Source: G016234445 sp964438865 | GTDB lineage: Bacteria; Chloroflexota; Dehalococcoidia; Tepidiformales; Tepidiformaceae | DNA length: 64,000 nt | Assembly: GCA_964438865.1 (NCBI GenBank) | Contig: CAYTMI010000003.1 | Span: 62,001 to 126,000 of the forward strand | Reading direction: 5' to 3' | Part shown: positions 16,471-24,680 of the stretch, one piece after another | Layout of the letters: each line of letters begins with the position of its first letter | How positions within the stretch are numbered: the stretch's first letter is position 1 | Notes under the pieces: generated by a model | Databases searched by the model: none | The model's input: only the letters and a program-made list of their open reading frames with translations | Told to the model about the DNA's origin: nothing | Made by a program: the position numbers and the translations under genes

Positions 16471-17247
16471 TCAGGAAGGGCGATAGGGGCCGAAAACGGA
16501 ACAGTCGAGCTGGCAGTCGGCGCACTCAGACGTGTCGCGCAGCGCCCGCACGTCCAGCAGCTCGACGACCTGGGACTCCGTGCGGACAACCCCGCGACGC
16601 TGGAGGTCGGACATGATCCGGATGGCCGTCTCCAGCGTGATGCCGGCGCGGTCGGCGATGTCCTGGCGGGTCAGCTTGTAGTCGATGCGGACGCTGCCCT
16701 CGTTCCTCTTGCCGTACTGGTAGGCCATCTGGAGGAGCGTGCAGCCGACGCGCTCGCGGGCATCTTTCAGGGCGGCAATGGCACCGAGGATGTTTCGCTG
16801 GCGGAGTTCGAGACAGAGTTGGTCGATAGCGTTGCGGACGGTCTCGGGGTAGTGACGGGAGATGACCCCAAGCGCAGCCCGCGGAAGGAAGACGAGCGTG
16901 GCCTGTTCCAGCGTGGTCGCGGTGGTGGCATAGGGACGGCCGTCAAGTGCTGGCCCCAGTTCGAGTGCGGCCCCGGGGGCAGGGAAGCCCACGACCTGCT
17001 GGCGTCCGTCGGGCCCGGACTGGTAGAGCCGGACGCGGCCGGACTCAAGGATCCAGAGCCGGTCGCAGGGCTGCGCCTCGACAAAGACGTCGGTGCGGGC
17101 TTCGAAGGTGGCCCAGCCGCAACGATCGGCGACGCCGTTGATTTCTTCTGGCGTGAGGCCATGCAACAGCGGGCAACGGCCAAGCGCTGCGATCACGCGG
17201 GCACGGCGCTCTGCGTCCAGGTCGAGGACGCGCGTCTCCCGGCTCAT
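16471..17247 (-). CDS. CRP/FNR-family transcription regulator with C-terminal cysteine cluster
   Basis: 258 aa from ATG 17247, behind GAGAGGTGG; longer in-frame starts would place about 70 non-homologous residues in front. The cyclic-nucleotide-binding-like beta-roll lies around residues 25-140 ('DRLWILESGRVRLYQSG'). The winged helix lies around residues 180-235 ('LTRQDIADRAGITLETAIRI'). The N-terminal Fe-S cysteines of FNR are absent, but the C-terminus ends in 'CADCQLDCSVFG', a Cys-x2-Cys-x3-Cys group that could hold a metal or act as a redox switch. It is the first gene of the molybdoenzyme locus, and palindromes matching CRP-family sites lie upstream of it and of alphas 2-4, so self-regulation and operon control are likely. 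Confidence 0.85.
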   Translation of the reverse strand: MSRETRVLDLDAERRARVIAALGRCPLLHGLTPEEINGVADRCGWATFEARTDVFVEAQPCDRLWILESGRVRLYQSGPDGRQQVVGFPAPGAALELGPALDGRPYATTATTLEQATLVFLPRAALGVISRHYPETVRNAIDQLCLELRQRNILGAIAALKDARERVGCTLLQMAYQYGKRNEGSVRIDYKLTRQDIADRAGITLETAIRIMSDLQRRGVVRTESQVVELLDVRALRDTSECADCQLDCSVFGPYRPS

Positions 17248-17297
17248 TCCTGGCCACCTCTCGGCGCGTAGGCTGGGGCGGGGCCGGGTCGCACGAA

Positions 17298-17313
17298 TGT
17301 AACCGCGGTCACA
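17298..17313. promoter_or_regulatory. CRP/FNR-like site 1 upstream of the regulator gene
   Basis: TGTAA-CCGCGG-TCACA, with 9 of 10 arm positions symmetric and a palindromic centre, about 50 bases upstream of the regulator's ATG on the opposite strand. It has the same layout as the sites before alphas 2-4, which suggests autoregulation. Confidence 0.55.
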
Positions 17314-17321
17314 GCCGCCTT

Positions 17322-17337
17322 TGTGAACGCACTCACC
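17322..17337. promoter_or_regulatory. CRP/FNR-like site 2 upstream of the regulator gene
   Basis: TGTGA-ACGCAC-TCACC, a near-consensus CRP-type site centred 24 bases (a little over two helical turns) from site 1. The tandem arrangement fits cooperative control of the regulator and possibly of the divergent tRNA-like promoter. Confidence 0.5.
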
Positions 17338-17371
17338 AAGGATGCCCCCCTGGGGAAGGAAGGGACTGCTG

Positions 17372-17377
17372 TATACT
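17372..17377 (+). promoter_or_regulatory. -10 box of the original tRNA-Gly promoter
   Basis: TATACT lies 14 bases before the first base of the truncated tRNA-Gly, the normal distance for a tRNA promoter. No good -35 box is seen. The intact tRNA copy at 27726 lacks such a box close by, so this is probably the ancestral promoter left behind when the gene was split. Confidence 0.45.
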
Positions 17378-17390
17378 ACACGCTGGCGCC

Positions 17391-17431
17391 AGCGGGAGTA
17401 GCTCAGCGGTAGAGCGCCTGCCTTCCAAGCA
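17391..17431 (+). repeat. truncated tRNA-Gly(TCC), 41-bp direct repeat (left copy)
   Basis: Identical over 41 bases to 27725-27765: the base before the tRNA plus tRNA positions 1-40, through the anticodon TCC. Identity stops abruptly inside the 3' anticodon stem, where the left copy reads AACGCGG. It cannot make a tRNA. The two copies are in the same orientation and frame a 10.3-kb block of copper and cell-surface genes, as attachment sites of an integrated element would. Confidence 0.8.
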
Positions 17432-17550
17432 ACGCGGGCTGAACGGCCTGGCCTGAGCTTCGCCAAACAGAATCTGGAACCAGCGAAATCCGTTCAGTTA
17501 TCTGTTCCTCTTGACCACCTCCAGGAGGAGGGCCGAATCCGCCGGGCCGC

Positions 17551-18009
17551 TCACTGGACGACCAGCGTCGCCACCATGCCCGACTCGTAGTGCGCCGGCA
17601 GGTTGCAGATCAGCAGGTACTTCCCCGCAGCAAGCGCGAATTGCTTCTCTTTCTCGCCGGACGTGAATTCCCGGAACCGGCCGATGATGGTGAGCTTGGA
17701 CTCGTCCACCCTGCCCTGCACGACAGTCGGGTTCGCCGCCGCCGCGTCCGCCCGCACGATCACGAGGTCATGGGGCTGGACGCCTTCGTTGGTGGCGATC
17801 ATCGTCAGGGAGCCGGCGGGGATGGTGGCGTGATCGGGCGTTACGGCCCATTCGCTCAGCGCAACCGTGAGCCGTGTGATCTGTGGGGACCGGGTTGGCT
17901 CGGAGGCGGTTGCGGCATCGGCGACGCGCGGTGTATCTCCCGTGCATGAGGCCAGCAGTGGGAGGCTGGCCGCGATGGCTGCGAGACCCAGAATCCATGT
18001 TGGTTTCAT
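17551..18009 (-). CDS. lipoprotein cupredoxin (plastocyanin-like)
   Basis: 152 aa from ATG 18009, which overlaps the stop of the six-domain cupredoxin gene (TGATG). The lipoprotein signal 'MKPTWILGLAAIAASLPLLA' is followed by Ser-Cys (lipobox LLASC), so it should be anchored outside the membrane. The single blue-copper domain has the ligand set His ('QPHDLV'), then Cys, His and Met in 'LICNLPAHYESGM'. It would act as a one-electron carrier at the outer face of the membrane. It is co-transcribed with the six-domain cupredoxin and may shuttle electrons to or from it. Confidence 0.85.
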   Translation of the reverse strand: MKPTWILGLAAIAASLPLLASCTGDTPRVADAATASEPTRSPQITRLTVALSEWAVTPDHATIPAGSLTMIATNEGVQPHDLVIVRADAAAANPTVVQGRVDESKLTIIGRFREFTSGEKEKQFALAAGKYLLICNLPAHYESGMVATLVVQ

Positions 18010-20369
18010 CAAAGGCTCATTCCTCGCCCGTCCGCGGGGCGCCCGCGTGTGGCAATCAGAACTGTCGGGAGAGCGATGACGCCGACGAGTGCGACTATTC
18101 CCCAAACGACCATCCATACGTTTTTGAAGGTCGGATCCCCGTCGGCTGCTCCCGAGGCTGGGTCAGCGGCGCCTGGATCAGGGGACGGGGCAGCACTCGC
18201 TCCTTGAGCGCCACTCACGACCACTTTGCCCACCATCTGGGGGTGCAGGGTGCAGTAGTAGTCGTATGTGCCGGGAGTCTCAAACTTCCTGGTATAGGAC
18301 TCGCCTCGCTTGATGAAGCCGCTGTCGTATTTCCCGTCCTTGTCCGTGATGGTGTGGGGCGCGACGCCCGAGTTGTTCCACGTCACGCTCGCGCCAGGCT
18401 TGATGGTGATCGTGCCCGGCGCGTAGGCAAAGTCTACCATCTCTACCGGGGAACCGCCGCTCAGCGAGGCACCGGGAGCGGCCGCGCTCGTCGCGGTCGC
18501 CGTCGGAGGGATCGCCGCCGCAGGTACTGCGCCGCCCGCCCCCGCAACCCGCACGGTGCCGGTCATGTTCGGGTGGTAGATGCAGAAGTACTCGTAAGTT
18601 CCCGCTGTTGGGAACGGACGGCTGAACGCGTCACCAGTGCCCATGAACCCGCTGTCGAACGAACCGTCACGGGCCGTCACCGTGTGCGGGGCGATGCCCG
18701 CGTTCACGAAGCGCACGCTCGATCCGGCGGAAACCGAGATGCTCCGCGGGCCATAGTCGAAGTCCAGCACCTGGACGTCGCCCGGCACGGTCACTGGCGG
18801 CGGCGGTTTTGGAGTGGGCTGCGGCGCCGGTGCCGGCACCGACCCGGACGAGTTGCCTACACGCACGGTGCCCGTCATGCCCGGGTGGAAGATGCAGAAG
18901 TACGCGTACGTTCCCGGGCTCGAAAAAGTGTGGCTGTAGGCATCGCCCTTCGCCATGAAGCCGCTGTCGAACGAAGCGTCATTCGCCGTCACGGTGTGGG
19001 GCGCCACCCCCACATTCACGAATCGGACGTTTGTTCCTACGCCAACCGTGATCTCGCGCGGACCGTAATCGAAGTCCAGCACCTGCACGTCGCCAGGCGC
19101 TGTCGGTGGGGGCGGCGCAACGACCGTAGGCGTGGCCGTTGCGGGCGGCGTCGGGCCGGAACCAGGCGAGCCGCCGCCGGTCACCGTCACCGTGGCCACC
19201 ATCACGTCCGCGTGGTACTCACAGATGTACTGGTACGTCCCCGCCGTGGTGAACGTGTGCGTGTAGGCGTCGCCTTTCGCCATGTAGCCGCTGTCGAACG
19301 AACCAAGCCGGCCGGTGACTGTGTGCGGAAGGTTGCCGTTGTTCACCCAGCGGACCGCCGTCCCCGGCGCAACCGTCAGCGCTGCCGGCGAGAAGCGAGA
19401 GTCGAGGATCTGCACGTCGCCGGGGGACGGCGCGGGCGGCTGGCCGCCCCCCGGTGGCGTGGCTGTAGCAGCGGGAGTGGGCGTCGTGGTGGCGGTGGAC
19501 CCAGGCCCACCCGATCCGCCACTCACGGTGACCGTGCCCACCATCACGTCCGCGTGGTACTCACAGATGTACTGGTACGTCCCCGCCGTGGTGAACGTGT
19601 GCGTGTAGGCGTCGCCCTTCGCCATGAATCCGCTGTCAAACGAACCGTCGGTGGCAGTCACCGTGTGGGGGAGGTTGCCAGCGTTCACCCAGCGGACCGC
19701 CGTCCCGGGGGCTACGGTCAGCGCCGCCGGCGAAAAGCGAGAGTCGAGGATCTGCACGTCACCGGCGGCCGGCGGGGGCGGCGTGGCCGTTGGCGTTGGC
19801 GTGTTGGTGGGGGTCGCCGTGGCAGGAGGGCTGCCGCCGCCGGTCGTGGGGGTGGCCGTCGGCGTGTTGGTAGGCGTGCGGGTTGGGGTCGCCGTGGCAC
19901 CGCCGCCGCCCGTCGTGGGGGTGGGCGTCGCCGGTGCCGTCGTAGGAGTTGCCGTCGGGGGTGCCGTGGTTGGGGTGGCCGTCGGCGCCGCCGCGGCCAC
20001 GATCACCGTCCCCGCCATGTCAGGTTCGTGGTAGATGCATGTGTAGGCGTACGTTCCCGGCGTGGGAAACGTGAACTCGAACGTGGTGCCGCCGTTCATG
20101 TTCCCGCTGTCGAACGCACCGCCGGTCGCCGTAACGGTGTGCTTCCTCGTGCCGTCGTCGTTGTTCCACAACACCGACTGCCCGGCCGTGATGTTCACGG
20201 TCGCCGGGTTGAACAGTGATCCCACCATCCCTACCGTCGCCGCGGGGGCCGCCGACCCGGAATTCCCGCCGGTCAGCCCGGTCGCGAGGGCAACGAGTGC
20301 CACAGTGAAGAGATGGAACGCCACCGACCGCCGGTGGGCCCCGATTGTTCTGATTGCCGCCCAGAGCAT
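18009..20369 (-). CDS. six-domain membrane-anchored cupredoxin
   Basis: 786 aa from ATG 20369 (AGGGG eight bases upstream); a GTG 11 codons earlier has no ribosome site. An N-terminal signal or anchor segment is followed by six plastocyanin-like domains, around residues 45-125, 203-285, 316-398, 426-508, 530-610 and 643-720. Each has the His...Cys-x2-His-x3/4-Met copper pattern, for example 'YFCIFHPGM', 'YICEYHADVM' and 'YYCTLHPQM'. They are joined by Thr/Pro/Ala-rich linkers, the longest (about 75 residues) between domains 1 and 2. A C-terminal helix (around 748-770) with a basic tail would hold it in the membrane. Domains 2-3 and 4-5 are recent duplicates. Up to six copper centres suggest an electron relay or a copper store. 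Confidence 0.9.
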   Translation of the reverse strand: MLWAAIRTIGAHRRSVAFHLFTVALVALATGLTGGNSGSAAPAATVGMVGSLFNPATVNITAGQSVLWNNDDGTRKHTVTATGGAFDSGNMNGGTTFEFTFPTPGTYAYTCIYHEPDMAGTVIVAAAAPTATPTTAPPTATPTTAPATPTPTTGGGGATATPTRTPTNTPTATPTTGGGSPPATATPTNTPTPTATPPPPAAGDVQILDSRFSPAALTVAPGTAVRWVNAGNLPHTVTATDGSFDSGFMAKGDAYTHTFTTAGTYQYICEYHADVMVGTVTVSGGSGGPGSTATTTPTPAATATPPGGGQPPAPSPGDVQILDSRFSPAALTVAPGTAVRWVNNGNLPHTVTGRLGSFDSGYMAKGDAYTHTFTTAGTYQYICEYHADVMVATVTVTGGGSPGSGPTPPATATPTVVAPPPPTAPGDVQVLDFDYGPREITVGVGTNVRFVNVGVAPHTVTANDASFDSGFMAKGDAYSHTFSSPGTYAYFCIFHPGMTGTVRVGNSSGSVPAPAPQPTPKPPPPVTVPGDVQVLDFDYGPRSISVSAGSSVRFVNAGIAPHTVTARDGSFDSGFMGTGDAFSRPFPTAGTYEYFCIYHPNMTGTVRVAGAGGAVPAAAIPPTATATSAAAPGASLSGGSPVEMVDFAYAPGTITIKPGASVTWNNSGVAPHTITDKDGKYDSGFIKRGESYTRKFETPGTYDYYCTLHPQMVGKVVVSGAQGASAAPSPDPGAADPASGAADGDPTFKNVWMVVWGIVALVGVIALPTVLIATRGRPADGRGMSL

Positions 20370-20460
20370 CGCAGGTACCCCTGAATATCGAAACTGTGCC
20401 ACCAGCAGAGTCGGCTGGTGTCCCGCCTACCATCCTCAAGCGCCCGCCGCGGCAAACGAA

Positions 20461-20497
20461 CCCACTTAGGTCGTGCATCACCTGCGACCAAAGTCGC
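20461..20497. promoter_or_regulatory. paired GCGACC-type operator upstream of the six-domain cupredoxin
   Basis: A strong site, TGCGACC-AA-AGTCGCA (core 20484-20497), is a 7-2-7 inverted repeat. A weaker copy, CCCACTTAGGTCGT (20461-20474), matches 10 of 14 positions of the related site at 23017. The centres are 23 bases apart. The 7-2-7 layout is that of NarL/LuxR-type response regulators, and such a regulator is encoded at 20652-21299. The rest of the 282-base gap between the two genes shows no other feature. Confidence 0.5.
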
Positions 20498-20651
20498 AAC
20501 TTGAATCTGCCCCCTGCCCGTGCCCGTCCCGTGCCACCCTGCTGAGGAGCGCCCTCGCTCGCGCCTCGTGTAACCCCGCCGTGCACTCGATCCCCGGTGA
20601 CTTTTCAGCCCCCTTCTCCCTCCGCGTGGAGAGAGCAGCCCGACGGAAGCG

Positions 20652-21299
20652 CTACCCGAAGGGGCCAAGGCGCCCTGGCTTCGCCGCCATCAATGCTGCC
20701 TCCACCCTGTTCCGCACCCCGAGCTTCTGCATCACCACGGTCACGTGGCGCTTCACGGTCTTTTCGCTCAGGTAAAGCCGCTGCGCGATCTCGCGGTTCG
20801 TCAACCCCTGGCCGAGCATCTCCAGCACCGTCCGTTCCCGCGGGGTCAGGCTGGCACCCGGCGGCGGGTGCGGGTGGGCCACCTCATTCAAGAGCCGGGA
20901 AGCGGCCCTGGGCGAGGTGTAGTTCTCGCCGCGGCAGATCGCCTTCAGCGCCCCGATCAGCTCAGTGCTGCCGGTGCCCTTCAAGAGGTAGCCTGCCGCG
21001 CCCGCGCGGAGCGCCGCCAGCACCGTGTCACTGTCGTCCGAACTGGTGAGGATTGCGATCCTGGTGCCGGGCAGCTCCTCCAGGATCGGCCCCACCGCGT
21101 CGATGCCGCTCCCGTCTGGCAACGCCACATCGAGGAGCACTACATCTGGCCGCGTCAGCCGAACGCGGATCAGCGCCTCCTCAATGGTCCCGGCCTCCCC
21201 GACCACCTCGAACCCCGGCTCCTTCGTGAGTGTGTCCACCACCCCCTGGCGGAACAGCGGGTGGTCATCGACGACGAGAACTCGCAGGTCAACGGACAC
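20652..21299 (-). CDS. NarL/LuxR-family response regulator
   Basis: 215 aa. The receiver domain (around 1-120) has the acidic pocket 'VVDDHPLF', phosphoacceptor Asp in 'PDVVLLDVALPDGSG', and the Lys in 'YLLKGTG'. The C-terminal LuxR-type HTH (around 150-212) has 'LTPRERTVLEMLGQGLTNRE' and 'LYLSEKTVKRHVTVVMQKLG'. It overlaps the sensor kinase gene by 11 bases, so the pair is co-translated. It is flanked by copper-protein genes whose promoters carry 7-2-7 palindromes, the likely targets. Confidence 0.93.
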   Translation of the reverse strand: MSVDLRVLVVDDHPLFRQGVVDTLTKEPGFEVVGEAGTIEEALIRVRLTRPDVVLLDVALPDGSGIDAVGPILEELPGTRIAILTSSDDSDTVLAALRAGAAGYLLKGTGSTELIGALKAICRGENYTSPRAASRLLNEVAHPHPPPGASLTPRERTVLEMLGQGLTNREIAQRLYLSEKTVKRHVTVVMQKLGVRNRVEAALMAAKPGRLGPFG

Positions 21300-22761
21300 T
21301 GTCGTCTCCCTGGGTCAGCGGGATCCGGACTTCGATTACGGTGCCTTCGCCGGGGGCCGACTTGAGGGAGAACGTGCCCCCAAGCAGCTCTGCCCGTTCG
21401 CGCATGCCCTGCAGACCGAGGCGCGCCCGGCGTCCGCGCGTCACACTCTCTCGCCGCATGTCGAACCCCACGCCGCGGTCCTCGATGGCGATCACCGCGA
21501 GGCCGTCTTCGGACCTCAGCCTCACCCACTGCTCCTGCGTGCCCGAATGCCGCGATGCGTTGCTCAGGGCTTCGTGGACGATGCGATAGGCCGCGATCCG
21601 CTGCGCCGGGGTCGGCGCGTCGACGAGGTCCTCCCCCTCGACGTGGACGACGGCGGGCGAACGCCGCTGGTGCTCGCCCGCGGCCTTTTCGATGGTCGCC
21701 AGCCAGGACAGGCCGTCGATGTGCGGAAGGTGCAGGCCCGTGCTGATGCTCCGAACCTCCGTCAGGGCGTGCTGCACAGCGAACTGGATGGTCTCCAGCG
21801 ACTCCTGCTCTTCAGGTGAGGCGTCGGGCCGGCGCACCTCTTCGAAACGAAGCAGCGCGAGGGCGAGGTCCTGTGCCGGTCCATCATGGAGGTCCTGCGT
21901 GATCCGCTGCAGCACTTGTTCGTCGGTCTGGGCTTTCGCGCCCGCCGCCCGCCGCAGCCGCTGGTTCAGTGCCCGGATGCGCTGTTCGAGCGTGATCTGC
22001 TGGTCGAAGGCCGCCTTCAGGCTGCGGTTCTGCCTGGTGATGGTCCGGCTCGCCCCCGTCACCAGGCCAACCAGCAGCGCGTACATCACCACGGTGCTGG
22101 TCCCCACGATCGCCCACCCGGTCCGCTGCGAATCCCGGATCGCCGCGACCAGGTCATCAGGCAGCTGGTAGAACTCGACCACGCCCATGATCTCACCGTT
22201 CGTCGAGCGCACCGGCGCGTACGTCTCCACCAGCTGCTCGTACCTGTCGCGCTCCAGCCTGTTCTCCACCTCGTCCAGGCTCGATAGGTGCGATGCCACC
22301 TGCCCGTCCAGCGCCTCCTCCAGCTCGCCCGAGATCGGGTACCACTGGCCAACCTCCGACGGGTTGAGCGCGAACAGCACCTGTCCGTCGAGCGACCAAA
22401 CCTTGAACGACACAATCTTTTCGCCGAGCGCGGTGTTGTGCATCAGGCTGGTGAGCGTCGCCGCGTGGTACTCGCTGATCCCCTCGCCCGTCTCCAGCCC
22501 TTTCAGGTGGGGCGTCACGAAACTGTCCACGTAGAGAGCGGTGATCGCCGACGTCCGGTTAATCACCCCGGACTCGATCTCCCGCGAGACCCACCTGCCG
22601 ATCACGAGCGCCCCCGTCACCAGCACCACGAGGCACACCAGCGCGAACCGCTGCGCCAGGCCCAACCGCCCGAGGGGACGCGCCCACCGCGCCAGCAGCC
22701 GCATCCCCGGCAGCCGCATCGGGTCGGGTCGCAGGCTCCGCTCTTTAGCCTGGGTCACCAT
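21289..22761 (-). CDS. NarX-like sensor histidine kinase (HisKA_3)
   Basis: 490 aa. The first membrane helix is around 36-58, then an extracytoplasmic sensor segment of about 160 residues, the second helix around 212-235, and a coiled coil with 'EQRIRALNQRLRRA'. The HisKA_3 H-box is 'ITQDLHDGPAQDLALALL' and the HATPase has 'HEALSNASRHSG' (N box) and 'DRGVGFD' (G1 box). It phosphorylates the response regulator at 20652-21299. The sensor segment has no recognised ligand motif and no Cys/Met-rich copper site. The signal may be a redox, ion or envelope cue; this cannot be told from sequence. Confidence 0.92.
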   Translation of the reverse strand: MVTQAKERSLRPDPMRLPGMRLLARWARPLGRLGLAQRFALVCLVVLVTGALVIGRWVSREIESGVINRTSAITALYVDSFVTPHLKGLETGEGISEYHAATLTSLMHNTALGEKIVSFKVWSLDGQVLFALNPSEVGQWYPISGELEEALDGQVASHLSSLDEVENRLERDRYEQLVETYAPVRSTNGEIMGVVEFYQLPDDLVAAIRDSQRTGWAIVGTSTVVMYALLVGLVTGASRTITRQNRSLKAAFDQQITLEQRIRALNQRLRRAAGAKAQTDEQVLQRITQDLHDGPAQDLALALLRFEEVRRPDASPEEQESLETIQFAVQHALTEVRSISTGLHLPHIDGLSWLATIEKAAGEHQRRSPAVVHVEGEDLVDAPTPAQRIAAYRIVHEALSNASRHSGTQEQWVRLRSEDGLAVIAIEDRGVGFDMRRESVTRGRRARLGLQGMRERAELLGGTFSLKSAPGEGTVIEVRIPLTQGDDSVR

Positions 22762-23263
22762 GGGCCGTTCTCCCGCCGGGGCGAATTCCCCGGAACGTCC
22801 GTCTCATCCTCTTCTTCATGTCGAGCCGCCCGGAGGCCCGGTCTATCCCCGTGGGCGGTTGCCAGGTTTCGCCCGGGCCGGAGCCAACGAACCAGGTCCA
22901 TCTTCCATATGTCCATCTTTGATAAACGGCAACCTCAACGGCCTCCCGGGGCCGCCTCAGCCCTCTGATCGAAGCCTACACCCCTCTCACGCTGGTCCGA
23001 AAGTGCCCAGTAATCCGCGACCTAGGTCGCATCCACTTGGCGCAGTTCGTCCCTATGCGCGCGCCTTCGCCGGGTAAAGGATGTTGGGGAAAGCATTACG
23101 GAGCCAAACAGCCCGGCGCACCCGGGCGCGGAGGGGACCCGATCACCAACAACGGCGAGAAGTAGACCCCGCAGGCCAACCGCCACGAAAGCGCACAAAG
23201 GTTGTGCACGGAACACCCGCTCCAACGGGCAAGTCAACAGGAAGCGAAAGAAGGACGAATGCC
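22762..23263. other. 502-base divergent promoter region
   Basis: This lies between the sensor kinase gene (read left) and the first cupredoxin-WxL gene (read right). It contains the perfect palindrome GCGACCTAGGTCGC at 23017-23030. Ribosome site AAGGA precedes the ATG at 23264. No other gene is supported: open frames here lack ribosome sites and family resemblance. Confidence 0.6.
23017..23030. promoter_or_regulatory. GCGACC-type operator between the kinase and cupredoxin-WxL genes
   Basis: GCGACCTAGGTCGC is a perfect 14-base palindrome. As CGCGACC-TA-GGTCGCA it has the same 7-2-7 form as the site upstream of the six-domain cupredoxin. It sits about 235 bases before the cupredoxin-WxL start and about 255 bases before the kinase start, so it could serve both directions. 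Confidence 0.5.
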
Positions 23264-24544
23264 ATGACTACGAAAAGAAACAGCATGAAGCGAGGGTTGG
23301 CCGCGTGGCTGCCCATGGTCGTGCTGCCCCTGCTGGTCCTCGTGGCCGCCGCGGGCATGCTCGGCCGCGACACTGCCCAGGCCGCCACCACAATCGTGAC
23401 CGTCGGCCAGACGAACGGCGGCGGCGCAACCGGCGTCAACCAGTTCAACGCGGCCGCGATCACCATCACCCGCAACGACACGGTGACCTGGAACAGCGCA
23501 GTCGACGGCCGCGCGCACGACGTCGTCTCCGCGGTCATCCCGGGCGGGGCAACGGCCTGGGCCTCCCCAACGCTCGACAGCGACACGCCCCCCAACAACA
23601 CCTTCAGCCGGACGCTGACGGTAGACGGCGCGTACACGTACTACTGCTCGCTTCACTCTAGTGCGGCGGCGGCTGCGACGGGGGTCGTCGACGCCAACAT
23701 CGCCGCAGGCCAGATGGTCGGCAAGATCACCGTCAATGCCCCCGCGGCTGACCTGACCGCTCCGGCCGCAAGCGCAGTCGCCGCATCGCCGAACCCGACG
23801 AACGGCGCCGCGAGCGTCGCCCTTACGGCGACCATCACTGACACCGGGACGCCCCTGGGCACGATCGCTTCGGCGCAGTACCGCATCGATGCCGGAGTAG
23901 CCGTGGCCATGGCCGCGGTGGACGGCACGTTCAACGGCTCGACCGAGAACGTCAGCGCCAATGTCCCCGTCGGCGCCCTGGCCCTCGGCGTCCACGTCAT
24001 TGAGGTGCGCGGCACCGACAACGCCGCCAATGCGGGCGCGTGGGTCGCCCTGGCGGGCGGCCTGAACGTAACGGCTACCCCGGCGGGCGCCGTCGTGGCC
24101 TCGGTCAGCGTGACGGGTGGCGCACTGACGAACACCGCTCAGCCCATCGCCTTCGGCAGCATCGCCCTGAGCGGCGCTGACCAGACCGTGCCTGCCACGG
24201 CGGCCGTCTGGCAGGCCAAGGACGCCCGCGGTACGGCCGACGGCTGGAACGTGACGCTGAGTTCCACGAACTTCACCGGCGCCGGCACCATCGCGGTCGC
24301 GAACTTCAAGGTGAAGCAGGACCTGGCCGCCATCGTCACGGTGGCGGGCAACACCGCTCCGACCTCGCTGGTAACCGGCTTCCAGCCCCTGGGCGCCACG
24401 CCGCTCAAGGTGCTGCAAGCGACCGGCGGCGCCGGTATGGGTACGTACGACTACACGCCGAACTTCCAGCTCACCGTTCCGGCGAGCACGGGGGCAGGGG
24501 CGTACACGGCGAACGTCACCGTCAGCATCAACTCCGGTCCGTAA
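23264..24544 (+). CDS. secreted cupredoxin fused to a WxL-like cell-wall domain
   Basis: 426 aa from ATG 23264. The signal peptide ends near 'RDTAQAA'. A cupredoxin domain (around 40-160) has 'GRAHDVVSAV' (His) and 'YTYYCSLHSS' (Cys, His) followed by an insertion before 'AGQMVGKITV' (Met). A middle Ig/Big-like segment is around 165-285. The C-terminal domain (around 290-426) has the WxL signature 'VWQAKDARGTADGWNVTLSS' and the ending 'YTANVTVSINSGP'. WxL domains bind peptidoglycan in Gram-positives, so the copper centre is likely displayed on the cell surface. The first of three consecutive surface-protein genes. Confidence 0.82.
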   Translation: MTTKRNSMKRGLAAWLPMVVLPLLVLVAAAGMLGRDTAQAATTIVTVGQTNGGGATGVNQFNAAAITITRNDTVTWNSAVDGRAHDVVSAVIPGGATAWASPTLDSDTPPNNTFSRTLTVDGAYTYYCSLHSSAAAAATGVVDANIAAGQMVGKITVNAPAADLTAPAASAVAASPNPTNGAASVALTATITDTGTPLGTIASAQYRIDAGVAVAMAAVDGTFNGSTENVSANVPVGALALGVHVIEVRGTDNAANAGAWVALAGGLNVTATPAGAVVASVSVTGGALTNTAQPIAFGSIALSGADQTVPATAAVWQAKDARGTADGWNVTLSSTNFTGAGTIAVANFKVKQDLAAIVTVAGNTAPTSLVTGFQPLGATPLKVLQATGGAGMGTYDYTPNFQLTVPASTGAGAYTANVTVSINSGP

Positions 24545-24576
24545 GGTCCGGTCCAATCAGCTAACATACGCAGAGC

Positions 24577-24614
24577 GCGACCGGCCCCGGTGGTTAACCA
24601 CCGGGGCCGGTCGC
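24577..24614. terminator. 38-base perfect palindrome after the first cupredoxin-WxL gene
   Basis: Arms GCGACCGGCCCCGGTGG and its exact complement are separated by TTAA, 33 bases past the stop codon and about 67 bases before the next start. No U-run follows, so it may work as an intrinsic-like or attenuating hairpin that lowers expression of the next gene. Its ends, GCGACC...GGTCGC, repeat the half-site of the putative response-regulator box, which may be chance. Confidence 0.6.
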
Positions 24615-24680
24615 AGCCAAACCCACCGCCGCCTGCTGCTGCCCACACCGGCTGCAACGGCTCGCGGAGCAGAGGGTGAC

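Larger units (their letters stand above)
17248..17550. other. 303-base intergenic region with two CRP-like sites and a tRNA fragment
   Basis: This region lies between the regulator gene and the lipoprotein cupredoxin gene, which is read toward it. It contains two CRP-like palindromes (17298 and 17322), a TATACT -10 box at 17372-17377, and the first 40 bases of a tRNA-Gly at 17392. Bases 17432-17550 show no gene or convincing terminator. Confidence 0.7.

Noticed and set aside
19750..20000. Repetitive stretch that looks like a low-complexity or CRISPR-like array
   Set aside because: It encodes the Thr/Pro/Ala-rich linker between cupredoxin domains 1 and 2. There are no regular repeats with unique spacers, and no cas genes in the window.
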